This document shows positions 9,839 to 20,000 of a DNA stretch of 22,578 bases, one piece after another. The stretch is from positions 286,254-308,831 of the forward strand of contig MU646608.1 in the NCBI GenBank assembly GCA_026770585.1. The letters are read 5' to 3'. Made by a program: the position numbers and the translations under genes. The notes beneath the pieces were generated by a model that worked only from the letters and a program-made list of their open reading frames with translations, did not search any database and was not told where the DNA came from. Source of the DNA: Baffinella frigidus (Eukaryota; Cryptophyceae; Cryptomonadales; Baffinellaceae). Each line of letters starts with the position of its first letter. The first letter of the stretch is position 1.

Positions 9839-9992
9839 GTGTGCTCACGGAGTCCGTACGTGGTCTCGGAGAATTCAAGGACAGAGATCGGGAGACTCAT
9901 CTCCCAACGTCAATTACCCAACCGTGGACAGTGCGAGTTTACTTGTCACTCCGCAGCGCAGCGCTTGAGCGTGACCTCGGCGCGAGCCCTGA

Positions 9993-10621
9993 TCACAGTC
10001 GCGCGCCCGACTTGGCGCGCGCGTAGAGCGCCACCACGGCCGCACCTGCCAGAGATACGCCAATGGCCTCAGCCTCCGAAAACACCTCTTGCTGAAATGT
10101 AGTCAGTGACAGCGAGGCACCTTTCCGCAGGCCGTGCCAGGGGTCCGGGCGAGCAATGGTGAGAGGGCAGACCTCCGAGGCCGATGTTGTGTTGGAGCGC
10201 AGCGCTGCCCGGTTCTGCGGCTTTCGGGACCTGCCACGAGAGATCAGCCCTGTGAGCGTTGTCTCCGGCGGAAGCCGCGCGCGCTGTCTCGAGAGGCCTG
10301 GCTCGCAGAACCCCACGTTCCGGTTGGATATGGCGAGGGCGGGCGCGAGCGGCACGGGACGGAGGAGGCCAGCCACAGGGAGAAGGCGCAGGGGGGCTGA
10401 CTGGGCGCGGGGACACCTGACGCTCCCCCGCAGCGCCCTTGAGTTGCCAGCACAGCTCTGCGCACTGCGCCAGCCCCGTGGCTCCCAGCGGGTGTCCCTT
10501 CGCGATCAGCCCCCCTGACGGGTTCACCACGTACCTGCGTGCCTCCAACCCCCGTCAGCGCCTCGCAGTGCCGCTCGGCGCGCCCGCGTGCACACGAACC
10601 CTAAACCCTGAACCTTCAATC

Positions 10622-10653
<32 letters not shown>

Positions 10654-13600
10654 ACCCGTAACCCCTAAACCCTCAACTCTAAACCCGTAGACTACAGACA
10701 CGCTCCTCTCCCGCGCGTGTCACCTTGCTCCATGCCACGCCTGCCAGCGGGACGCACCGTCTGAAAGGGGGCCACGCATGTTTACGGGGATGCACCGTCC
10801 GCCGTAGGTGTTGTCGCCGCGATCGACCATGGCGCCGGCGCCGCCCTCGGGGCACAGCCCGAGCGCCTCGTACGAGATCAGCTCGTTCGCCGTGAAGCAG
10901 TCGTGCAACTGGTGTGAGGATCTGGGTTTCAGGTGTGGGGGTGGGAGCTTAAGGTTGAGGTTTCAGGGGTGGGAGCTTTGGGTGTGGGGTTTACGGCTGG
11001 GGTTTACCGGAAACAGAGGTTTGGGGTTGAGAGTTTAGGGGGCAGCCTTGCGAGCTGGGGGTTTAGGGATGAGGGTAGAGAGTTTAGGGTTTGGGGTTTA
11101 GGGTTGAGGGTTTAGGGTTGGAGTGGACCAGAAACGGCAGTTTAGGGTATCGGATTGAGGTTTTATGGTTTGGGGTTGAGGGTTGAGGGTTTAGGGTGTA
11201 GAGTGCAGGGTTTAGGGTTTGGGGTTTAGGGGTTTGAGGTTTAGGGTTTAGTGTTTAAAGTTTAGGGTTTAGTGTTTAGGGTTGAGGGTCTAGGGCTTAG
11301 GGTTTAGGGTTTAGGGTTGAGGGTTTAGGGTTGAGGGTTGCGGGTTTAGGGTTGAGGGTTGAGGGTTGAGGGGTCAGGGTTTAGGGTTTAGGGTTTAGGG
11401 TTCAGGGTTTAGGGTTGAGGGTATAGGGTTGAAGGTTGAGGGTTTAGGGCTGAGTGTTGAGGGTTTAGGGTTTAGGGTTCAGGGTTTAGGGTTCAGGATT
11501 TAGGGATTAGGGTTTCAGGTGTAGGGTTCAGGGCTGAGGGTTTATGGTTGAGGGTTGAGGGTTCATGAAGTGGGGTTTAGGGTTGATGGTGTAGGGTTGA
11601 AGGCTTTGAATTTAAGGTTCGGGGTCCAAGGTTTAGGGTTTAGGGCTTGAGGCTTAGGGTTCATTTGAGGTTTCGGGTTTAGGGTTTGGGGTTCACGGTT
11701 TGAGGGTTTTGGATTGAGGGTTCAGGGTTTGGGGTTGAGGGTTGATGGTTCAGGGTTCAAGTTTTTGGGTTCAAGGTCAAAATTGGGGTTTAGAGTTTAG
11801 GGTTTAGGGTACCGATTAGAGTTGAGAGTTTAGGGTTCAGGGTTGGATTTCAGAAATGGAAGGTCATGTACATAGAGGTCAGGGTTCAGGTTTTGGGGTT
11901 GAGGGTTCGGGGTTCATGGTTTAGGATTTAGGGTCTAGGGGTTTTAGGGTTGAGGGTTGAGGGGTTTGTATTTAGGTTTTAGGGTGTAGGATTGAAGGTT
12001 CAGGGTTTCAGGTTTAGGATTGGGTTCAGAAGTTTAAGGTTTCGGGTTTAGGGGTTCAGGGGTTTAGGGTTTAGGGTATAGGGTTTCGGGTTCAGGGTTG
12101 AGGCTTCAGGGTTGAAGGTGTAGGTTTAGGGTTCAGGGTTCAGGGTTTAGGGTTTATGGTTTAGGGTTTAGGGTTGTGGGTTTAGGGTTGAGGATTTAAA
12201 GTTTAGGGTTTCGAGTTGAGGGTTGAGGGTTGAGGGTAGAAGGTCCAGGGTTTAAAGTTTAGAGTGTAGGGTTCAGGGTTTGGGGTTTCGGTTTTTCGGG
12301 TTTTGGTTAAAGGTTTCGGGTTGAGGGTTTAGGGTTGTGGATAAAGGGTATAGGTGCGATCCTGGGCGCAATCATCTCGTCCTCAGCTTCCCCCTCAACA
12401 TGTTCTTCGGGCCCGCGTCGGAGCGAGACACGCTTTCAAGATTGCGGTTGAGGTTCAGGTTTTCGGGGTGGAGGGTCTCGGGCTTAGGGTTTAGGGTGTG
12501 AGGTGTAGGGTTTAGGGTTTAGGGTTTAGGAACGAGGGTTTAGGGTTCAGAGAGTGGGGTTTGAGTTTTAGGATTTGGGGTTGAGGGTTTTGAATTCAAG
12601 GTTCAGGGTTGAGGGTGTAGGTTTGAGGGCTTAGAACTAAGGGTTAATTCAGGGTATAGAGTTCAGGGCTTGGGGTTTGGGGTTTGAGGGTTTCGGGTTT
12701 CGGGTTGAGGGATTCGGGTTTATGTTTTAGGTTTTAGGTTTTAGGGATGAGGTTTTAGGGTTTAGGGTTTAGGGAGTGTGGTTGAGGGTTTGGGGTTTAG
12801 GATGGAGGTTTTTGAATTTCAGGTTCAGGGTTTAGTGTTTGAGGTTTAGTGCGTGGGGTTTAAGGTTTGAGGTTTTCTGGTTTCGGGTTTAGGGTTCAGG
12901 GATAAGTGTGTAAGGTTGAGGGTTTAGGGTTTAGGGATTAGGAGTTCGGGTTTAGGTTTTAGGTTTTTTGTTTTAGGTTTCAGGGTTTCAGGGTTTAGGA
13001 TTTAGGGTTTATGGTTTAGAATTTGGGGCCAAGGGCTAAGGGTGTATGGCTCAGGGTTTAGGTCTAGGGATTGAGAGTTCAGGGTTGAGTGCTTCGGGTT
13101 GATGGTTTAGGGTGTAGGGTTCAGAGTGTTGGGTGTTGAATTTAAGGTTCAGGGTTTAGGGTTGAGGGTTCATGGCTGAGGTCTTAGGGTTTGGGGTTGA
13201 GGGATGAGAGTGTGGTGTATAGGGTTAAGGGTTAAGGGTTCATGGCTCAGGGTGCAGGGGTTAGGATTGAGGGTTAAGGGTTAAGGGTTTTTCAGGGTAC
13301 AGGGTTTAGGGTTTAGGGTTTAGGGTTTAGGGTTTAGGGTTGAGGGTTTAGTGTTTAGGTTGCAGGGTTTAGGGTTGAGAGTTTGGTGTTGAGATTTCAG
13401 GGTGTAGGGTTTACGGTCCAGGTTTTAGGGTTGAGGGTCCAGGGTAAAGGATTCAGGGTGCACGATTCAGGGTTTAGAGTTAAGGGTTGGGGGTTTAGGG
13501 TTTAGGGTTTAGGAAGTGGGGTTTAGGGTTTAGGGTTTAGGAGGGTTTAGGGTTCAGAAGTTAGGGTTTGGTGTCGGAGTGGACCAGACACGGCAGTTTA

Positions 13601-16600
13601 CGGTTTCAGGTTTACGGTTTCGGTTTTGGGATGTAGGGTTTAGGGGTCATGGTTTAGGGTTCAGAGTTTAGGGTGTAGGGTTCAGGGTTTGGGGTTTAGG
13701 GTTTAGGGTTCAGGGTTTAGGGTTTAGGGCTGAGGTCTTAGGTTTAAGGGTAGAGGTTTTAGGTTTTAGGGAGTGGGGTTTAGGGTTCAGGGTTTCGGGT
13801 TAAGAGTTTTGCATTTAATGTTAGGGTTGAGGGTTGATGGCTTGGGGCTCAGGTTTAGGGTTTAGAATTCAGGGTTTAGGGTTCAGGGTTTAGGGTTCAG
13901 GGTTTCGGGTTTCGGGTTTAGGGTTTATGGGTTGGGGTTAAGGTTTGAGGTTTGGGGTTCAGGGTTGAGGGTGTTCAGGTCAGGGTTGAGGTTTGAGTGC
14001 TTGGGGTTTAGGGTTTAGGGTGTAGGGTTGATGGTTTGGAGTTTAGGGTTTAGGGTTTAGGGTTTAGGGGTTAGGGTTTAGGGTTTCGGGATTAGGGTTC
14101 AAGGTTGAGGGTTTAGGGTTTAGGATATAGGGTTGAGGGTTTAGGGCTGAGGTCTGGAGGATTAGGGTTCAGGGTTTGAGTTGAGAGTTTAGGGTTTGGG
14201 ATTGAGGGTTTAGGGTTTAGGGCTGGGGTCTTAGGGTTTAGGCTTTAGGGTTTAGGGTGTCAGGTTTAGCGTTCAGGGTGTTGGGTTGAGGGTTTATGGT
14301 TCAGGTTTCAGGGTGTGGGGTTGGGTCTTAGAGCTTAGTGTTTAGGGTTGAAGGTAGAGAGCCAGAGAGACCTCGACGACGCACACATTCTCGGGGGCCA
14401 TGCCCGCCTCTGCAAAGCAATGATCCGCCGCGTCTTTCGTCATCGAGTACCCCACCAGGTCCATGCACGACTTGTTCTTGAGCACCCCTCGGTCGGTGCG
14501 CAGCGCCATCCCAACCACCTGCAGGGGCGGGAGCGCCTGAGAGCAACAGTAGCGCCGCGGAGCTGGATACGTTCTCTCTTCCAGCAGCGCCGTGGGTGTA
14601 GAGATCATTGCTCGCGCGATGACCCCATCTTGCGTGTTATGAGGAGCATCGGTTTCGATTTACATATTCTTTCGGCGTCACGAGTTGACCAAAGTGGTGG
14701 TGCTAGGAGACCTGTATGGCGCGCGAGCGGAGGTGAGGATGGCTGTCGAGAAACGCTGCGCTGCACACCACTGCTGCCGCGCCCCCGTCGCTCGTGGGGC
14801 AGCATCTGCCCCCCCATCCACCCAACGCGCCCACTTAGTCCCAGCAAACCACGTGTTGCGTCGGAGCAGTGCCGCTGGCAGGGAGATAGCGCCAAGAGTG
14901 GCGGGCGGGACTCACTGCAGCTTGGTGAGCGGCGGGAACACCATCTTGCTCGCCAGCACCTCCTACCCACCACCAGCGGCACGCGCGTCAGCGAGCAGAT
15001 AGAGCGGTCACTTAGCAGAGCAGCACAGCAGGCTCAGCACCAGCCACAGCAGGGTGGTGACACGGTGCGGTCGGGGGGCAACCTGGGGCGTCGGGGTGAC
15101 GCGGGACTGGGCGCGGGGGTTGCGCTGTCCGTTGGCGTGGTTCTTGGCTGCTATCTTGGCCAGGTGCTCCTCTGTGCTCCCGTACTTGCGCCTGTTTGCA
15201 CGCACACCACCTTCAAGGTCAGGGGCACCAATGGGGGGGGTGATGGCTCGCCGCGACAGAGCATCAGCGGCGCTGCCTGCATGGCCTTTCATTGCCACAT
15301 TCAGGAAACATGCATCAACCGTGCATCTCGTTGAAAAGTAGCCAACGCAGGCACTGCCTGCAACACGTCCTCACGGCAATGTGGGCCGGGGTCGGCGCCA
15401 GGGGCGCGGGAGGGAGGGAGGGCAAGAGACATGTGCTCTCTGGCCGCGTTGCCGAACATCTGCGGTGTTGGCGGCGCCGCTGTTGCCCCCCCGACCCTCT
15501 GTCCACACCCCACTGTCAGCGCATGCCATACAAGACACTCCGCACGGCACGAGGGTTCCAAAGTGCTCAGGGCCTTGCACATTCGGCAGCCTTGTACATG
15601 CACGTAGGTGGTTCTCTCAAGAATCTCGCATCTCGAGAGGTGGGCTGAGGAGAGAGTGGGTTGGCAGCGAAGAGAGAGTGTGCTCCAACCTTGGCCATCT
15701 GGTGGAAGTGCTGTTCCACGGGATTCTCGCGGTCGGGGAACTTGGGCGCCAGAGAGCCTGCCTCCATCTGCCGATCCTCAACACCAGTCACACCCTCCGC
15801 CAGAAGTAGCCGTGTCCCGCACGCAGGTGACCTTCCCATGGGCGCATGCACAAGGAGGAGTGGGGTGGACGTGCCTTCTCGAATCCGACGACCAAGACAC
15901 ACTCGCTCTGCCCCCCCTGCACATTTAAAAGGGCGTGTTCAGGAGACGGTGCGATGACGGCCTTGTTGTGGGCCAGCATGAGCGTTGGTGACTTTTTCCA
16001 GAGGCGAGAGGGGGTTGCACCTGGACGAGCATTTTGGCGAGGTAGAGAGCGGTGCCTCCTGTGGCGCAATTGTTGTTGACATTGATCACCGGGACGCCTG
16101 CCAGCGATTCGCCAAGGGTCAGACCTGCTTCTCAGTCCGGCTGCCGGAGATGTGCCACGCATCTTCAAGAAAATGGGAGCCGCCAGGTGTTTCTTGGTTG
16201 GTTGACCAACCCTTGCTTGCTCTCTCAGTCCTCAGAGTTGACATCTGCAATCGCTCAGTCCTCGGAGTTGGCATCTGCAAGAAAATGGGAGCCGCCAGGT
16301 GTTTCTGGGTTGGTTGGCTGTTCGGGACGACCTGTCATGCCCAGCTCATAGACGCAACGCTGGCCGCACGCAGAATCTCCGTAGCAGTACCCCGCCACGA
16401 CGTGGTCCACCTGCGGATCGCACGACTCTTGGCCAGACCGGGCACGCATTGTGCCAGGGAGAGTGACAACCACCGGACCCAGGGTTCAAGGATCCACAGT
16501 TGAACCGGATGTAGAGCGGTTTTCACAGAAGACAGCCCACACGCATTTCAACCAAGAGATCCAAACCCCAAGCGTCCTCCTGTCGTTTGCAAGGATCGGG

Positions 16601-16871
16601 TGAAAGACATCGCAAGAAGAACGTCGGGGATCAGGACCTCTTCGTACTTGATGCCAGCATCCTCCATCGCCGCCGCCCCAGCCTCTGCGACAGCTTGGAA
16701 TCAGCAATTCCTCCAGCAAACTCGGCCAGAGAGCCCCCAAAGAGGACGAGCACGGCACGGGGAGACTGCACCTTTCGCGAGCTGGTGGTACGACGGGCCT
16801 GTTTTGGACGGCTTGAGGAAGGCCGTCATGCCGTTGCCCACCACAAAGACCTCTCCCTTCGCTTTCGCCAT
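9993..16871 (-). CDS. SCPX: SCP-x type peroxisomal thiolase (acetyl-CoA acyltransferase family)
   Basis: Peroxisomal thiolase of the SCP-x/SCP2 family, which cleaves 3-oxoacyl-CoA in oxidation of branched-chain or sterol side-chain substrates. Fifteen exons: 16871-16772, 16693-16638, 16410-16332, 16097-16021, 15916-15875, 15767-15690, 15498-15431, 15191-15083, 14962-14916, 14805-14712, 14518-14372, 10908-10796, 10534-10417, 10230-10173 and 10045-9993. They sum to 1239 bases, 412 residues and a TGA stop, with every phase consistent. Key parts: [14 protein letters not shown] near the N-terminus, [10 protein letters not shown] with nucleophile Cys89, [18 protein letters not shown] (His301), [17 protein letters not shown] (His351) and LQHNIGLGG. 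The C-terminus ARL fits PTS1. The SCP2 lipid-transfer domain of animal SCP-x is absent, so this is a stand-alone thiolase. The fifth intron appears to start with GC. The ATG sits 129 bases from the divergent BRCT gene. Confidence 0.95.
10597..10690 (+). repeat. Telomere-type repeats in thiolase intron 12 (opposite orientation)
   Basis: About 94 bases of CCCTAAA/CCCTCAA units on the plus strand, including a run of CCCTCAA. This array lies in the middle of the 261-base intron 10795-10535. On the sense strand of the thiolase gene it is the G-rich strand, the reverse of the large array in the preceding intron. Confidence 0.85.
11120..11144 (+). repeat. 25-base non-telomeric element in the array, copy 1
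   Basis: GGAGTGGACCAGA followed by AACGGCAGTTTA recurs with one mismatch at 13576-13600. It is too distinct from TTTAGGG to arise by drift of the unit and suggests duplication of a larger piece of the array. Confidence 0.75.
12357..12447. other. Non-repeat island inside the 3.4-kb array
   Basis: About 90 bases of ordinary GC-rich sequence interrupt the array. The plus strand has a frame reading [18 protein letters not shown] and an AG after a pyrimidine-rich stretch (GTCCTCAG). The minus strand also has a frame, [16 protein letters not shown]. It may be a fragment of a gene captured by the array or a remnant of the original intron. No family is recognised. Confidence 0.4.
13576..13600 (+). 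repeat. 25-base non-telomeric element in the array, copy 2
   Basis: Second copy of the element at 11120-11144, with one base changed (ACACGG for AAACGG), 2.46 kb away in the same orientation. Confidence 0.75.
16167..16316 (-). repeat. Direct repeats within thiolase intron 3
   Basis: AAGAAAATGGGAGCCGCCAG and the following bases occur at 16167-16204 and again at 16279-16316. Between them a 25-base unit (CAGTCCTC-x-GAGTTG-x-CATCTGCAA) is duplicated at 16226-16250 and 16256-16280. The repeats fill most of the 234-base intron 16331-16098. Confidence 0.85.
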
Positions 16872-17000
16872 CTCTGCAGACAAGACAGCCGCTGTCAACT
16901 TCGACTTCAGAAAGTTGACTTTTGACGAACCAGATTCGCGCCTGAAGGAGTTCGGAAGGGCTGAAGAGGGAGAAGCCAAGTACGGTTGGAACCAAGGGCG
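16872..17000. promoter_or_regulatory. 129-base divergent promoter region, thiolase and BRCT genes
   Basis: The two start codons face away from each other across 129 bases, so this short region must hold the 5' ends or promoters of both genes. It contains the perfect inverted repeat GTCAACTT (16894-16901) and AAGTTGAC (16912-16919). The latter is part of TTGACTTTTGA (16915-16925), which also occurs upstream of gene 1. No TATA box was seen. Regulatory function is inferred. Confidence 0.5.
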
Positions 17001-20000
17001 ATGGTCGTCCATGGCGTGCGCTCGGCGCACGTCCCTAGCGTTCTGCCAAAGGGCGAGGCGAAAATTGCCAGTGCCGCGCTGGAAACGCTTGGAATCGAGA
17101 AGCGGGTTCCAGCCCGATCGAAGAAGGCGAAGGAAGGCGCAGGGCCGGGGATCGACTTCGTTCTGGTCGGCTCGTGGGACGTGAAGGGGGCCCGGAGCAA
17201 GACTAAGGGTCAGCCAGGCGTCATGGCTGTCGGCGCGCTCTTCCTCGAAGAATGCGTCAAGCGCGGAACGACGTGGGCGGAGAGCATGGTTCACGACGCG
17301 CAGGAGCACGGCTGCGGCGCCCTGCTCAACCGGTCGCTGGCGGGTCTGGAGGTGACCATGACGGGGATGGATGAGGAAGAGAAGGAGGAGGCGAAGTTTA
17401 TGGCAGAGGCGCTGGGCGCTACGGTCACGCACGACTTCAAGATCGAAACCAATGTCGTGGTGTCTTCCAAACTCAACACCGCGAAAAGCCAGGGCGCGCT
17501 AGAGCGGCACCTCAGCGGAGCGCAGGTGGTGGCGGTGGTGGGCCGCGCGTGGCTGGACAAGTGTGTGGAGCAGCGCGCGCTCGTGCCCGCCTGGGACTAC
17601 CGCCTCAAATGCCTCGACGACCTCCAGGTCCGTCCCGCGCAGATTCCTTTTCAAAACGTCTTCCGTGGCATTACCTCCCTTCCAACGCCCCATCTGCCCC
17701 ACACCTCGTGAGCATCACGTGAGTGTCCGTATTTTGCACGCCCCCCCAGCATCGTTCAAATTGAGGCTCGGTTCAGGCGGGTGTTGTCGGCCACATTTCC
17801 CGCGCGCTCCCGATCTGACTCTCGATCCAGCACTAACGCCCTGACGCCGGGCAGATCTGCACCACGGGGTTCGCCAACTCTGAGCGCAAGCGCATCGAGG
17901 TACGTGCCTGCCTCTTGCCCCCCCTGGAACAGCGAGCCTGCTCTGCCGCTGTTGACTGCCTGCCTGGGAGAACGATTTCGCGCGCTGAGCACTGACACGT
18001 CGCTGGCTGGGCCTCCACCAGGCGACAGTAACGCTGCTCGGAGGCGTGTACTCCGCGGACCTGGACGCAACATCGCACATCCTGATCGCGCGCAACTGCT
18101 CTGGCGAGAAGGCGCTCTTTGCGGTTCGCGAGGGCATCCCGATCGTGGAGGAGCGCTGGCTGAGAGCGTGCCTCACCTCGGGCGAGATGGCCAACCACGC
18201 GCACTTCGCCGCGCCCGGCGCGCCCCCCGCGCCCCTCGCGCACATGCGCATGCCCGCGGCTCGCGGCGGCGGGCACTTCATGCCGCTTGAAGGCGACTCC
18301 TTTGTGATCGGGACGCGTGACGGATTCGGAGGCGGGCAGGCCTCCGTGGTGGGTGCGTCACAAGGCGCGTGGTCCATGGACGGTGGATCCACGCAGGTGT
18401 ACCGCCCCGACTCGACGCAGCTCTCGCGCTCCGACTCGACGCAGCCGTACATCGAGCGCGCGAGCCAGCAGTACGGCGAGCGCTCGAGCCAGTACGGCGA
18501 GCGCTCGAGCCAAGGCGGGGCGAGCAGCCAGAACTGGGACGACGACGAGGCTGCCGAGGAGTTCCTCGACGGCGTCACCGTGCTCCTCTCCGACCACTTC
18601 CCGGCGACGACGCAGGCGCACCTCCGCTCGCTCTGCCGCCGCGGCGGGGCCATGACCGTCACCCTCCAGGCCATCGCGGTTTCTGCCCCGACCCTTTCTG
18701 CCCCGACCCTTTCTGCCCTGACCCGCGTTTCTGCCCCTACCCACGTTGCTGCCCCTACCCATCTAACCCCCCCCCCCGTTTCTGCTCCTACCCATCTTTT
18801 TTCACCAACGCACTCTTCTGCCCCTACGCACGCCTCACTGCTGGCACGTTTGTGGCCGGCGCGCGCCCTCTGCAAACACTTGCCACCAACAGGCATCTGA
18901 CGCGGTGAGAGCGGCACTTGGTGCAGGCTCGGGGGTGCACGCACATGTTGACAAGCGCGGCCGCGGGAGGGATCGTGGCGCGCGAGCTGGTGGAGCGCCT
19001 GCAAGAGTGCGGCGCCGAGATGGTCACGCCCCAGTGGCTCGAGGAGTGCCACCGCACCAAGACGCTCGTCGCGACCGCGCCCTATTCGGTGGCCTTCCCC
19101 GAGCCTGAGCCGGAGCCTCCCGCGCCCCCGAGTCGCCTCCAGGTGACCTCCTGCCCCTCTCTGGGGGTACTAGGGTACGAGCCTGGGCAATCTGACTCGC
19201 CTCGACGCCCGGATGTTTTACACCATGCCTGCCAGGCCCACATGCGTTGGCACAGGTGGCCCGCAATCGCGCCACTTGAGAGTGCACCACCTGCGAGGGC
19301 TGCATGTTCTCTGAGCACTGGGGCAAACACTCTCCGGGAAGTGTGACCCCGCGGGACCCCTCCGCAGGCGGGGCGGGGCAGGCCAAACGCGGGGCTCGCG
19401 CAGTCGGCAACCTCGGGAGGAGGGGCCTCTGCCTCGGGAGGAGAGGGTGCACCACTCGGGGGAAGCCTGCTGAGGCGGGCCACGGTCGGGGCCCAGGCAG
19501 CGCTGGCGCACGCCACGGGCACGGGCGCGAGCACTGCCCCCCGCGGCGACGCGGCGCCTCCTGCCGGGCCGCCCAAGCCCTCCCTCGACATCAACTTCCT
19601 CTCCAGCCTGTTTGGGAACAAGGTGGGGGCGGGTTCGGGGGGAGGAGGGGGGGGCACGCCGGGGGAGGCGGCGCGCGCACCCTCGCAAGGCCCTGCTCTC
19701 CCCCTGCCGAGTGCTGCCGCCATCGACCTCCCGGGAGCGTCCGCGGCAGACACCAGGGACAACGTGGCGCCCGCGAGCCAGAGTGCGGCAGAGCATGGGG
19801 GGCAGGGCGCTGTTGGGGTAGGTGGCGGGGAGCGGGAGGCGCACTTGTCGACGGGGCTTGCGACACAGACGGAGCCTGCAGCGCCCCCCACGACGCCTGC
19901 CCCTGTCTTCGATGGAAAGGTGCTGCCCCATGCCAGCTGCCTGTCCTCCGTTGTCTCGCCTGTCTCGTGCTGACGTGCTACTGTGCATGGGCCCTTGAAA

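Larger units (their letters stand above)
9219..9992. other. Intergenic region between convergent VPS28 and thiolase gene
   Basis: This holds 3' untranslated and intergenic sequence of two converging genes: the nested palindromes at 9278-9334, an ATTAAA hexamer near 9492 that could be a polyadenylation signal, and the second copy of the dispersed repeat. No coding exon was recognised. Confidence 0.6.
10921..14350 (-). repeat. 3.4-kb degenerate telomere-type array filling thiolase intron 11
   Basis: The plus strand is TTTAGGG with many variants (TTGAGGG, TTCAGGG, TTTCGGG, GTGTAGGG). On the sense strand of the thiolase gene it is CCCTAAA. The intron runs 14371-10909 (3463 bases), from donor GAG|GTCTCTCTGG to acceptor CTCACACCAG, while the gene's other introns are 78 to 261 bases. 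Short unrelated islands occur, notably 12357-12447 and the 25-base element at 11120 and 13576. No protein gene was recognised in the array. Confidence 0.9.

Noticed and set aside
10921-14350. Interpretation as a chromosome end
   Set aside because: Conserved thiolase exons join in frame across it and unique genes lie on both sides, so it is interstitial.
10921-14350. CRISPR array
   Set aside because: Units are about seven bases, contiguous and without spacers, in a eukaryotic intron.
16701-17432. Minus-strand open frame across the thiolase start and BRCT exon 1
   Set aside because: Only the part from 16871 down is thiolase exon 1; the upstream part is antisense to the BRCT exon and crosses the divergent promoter region.
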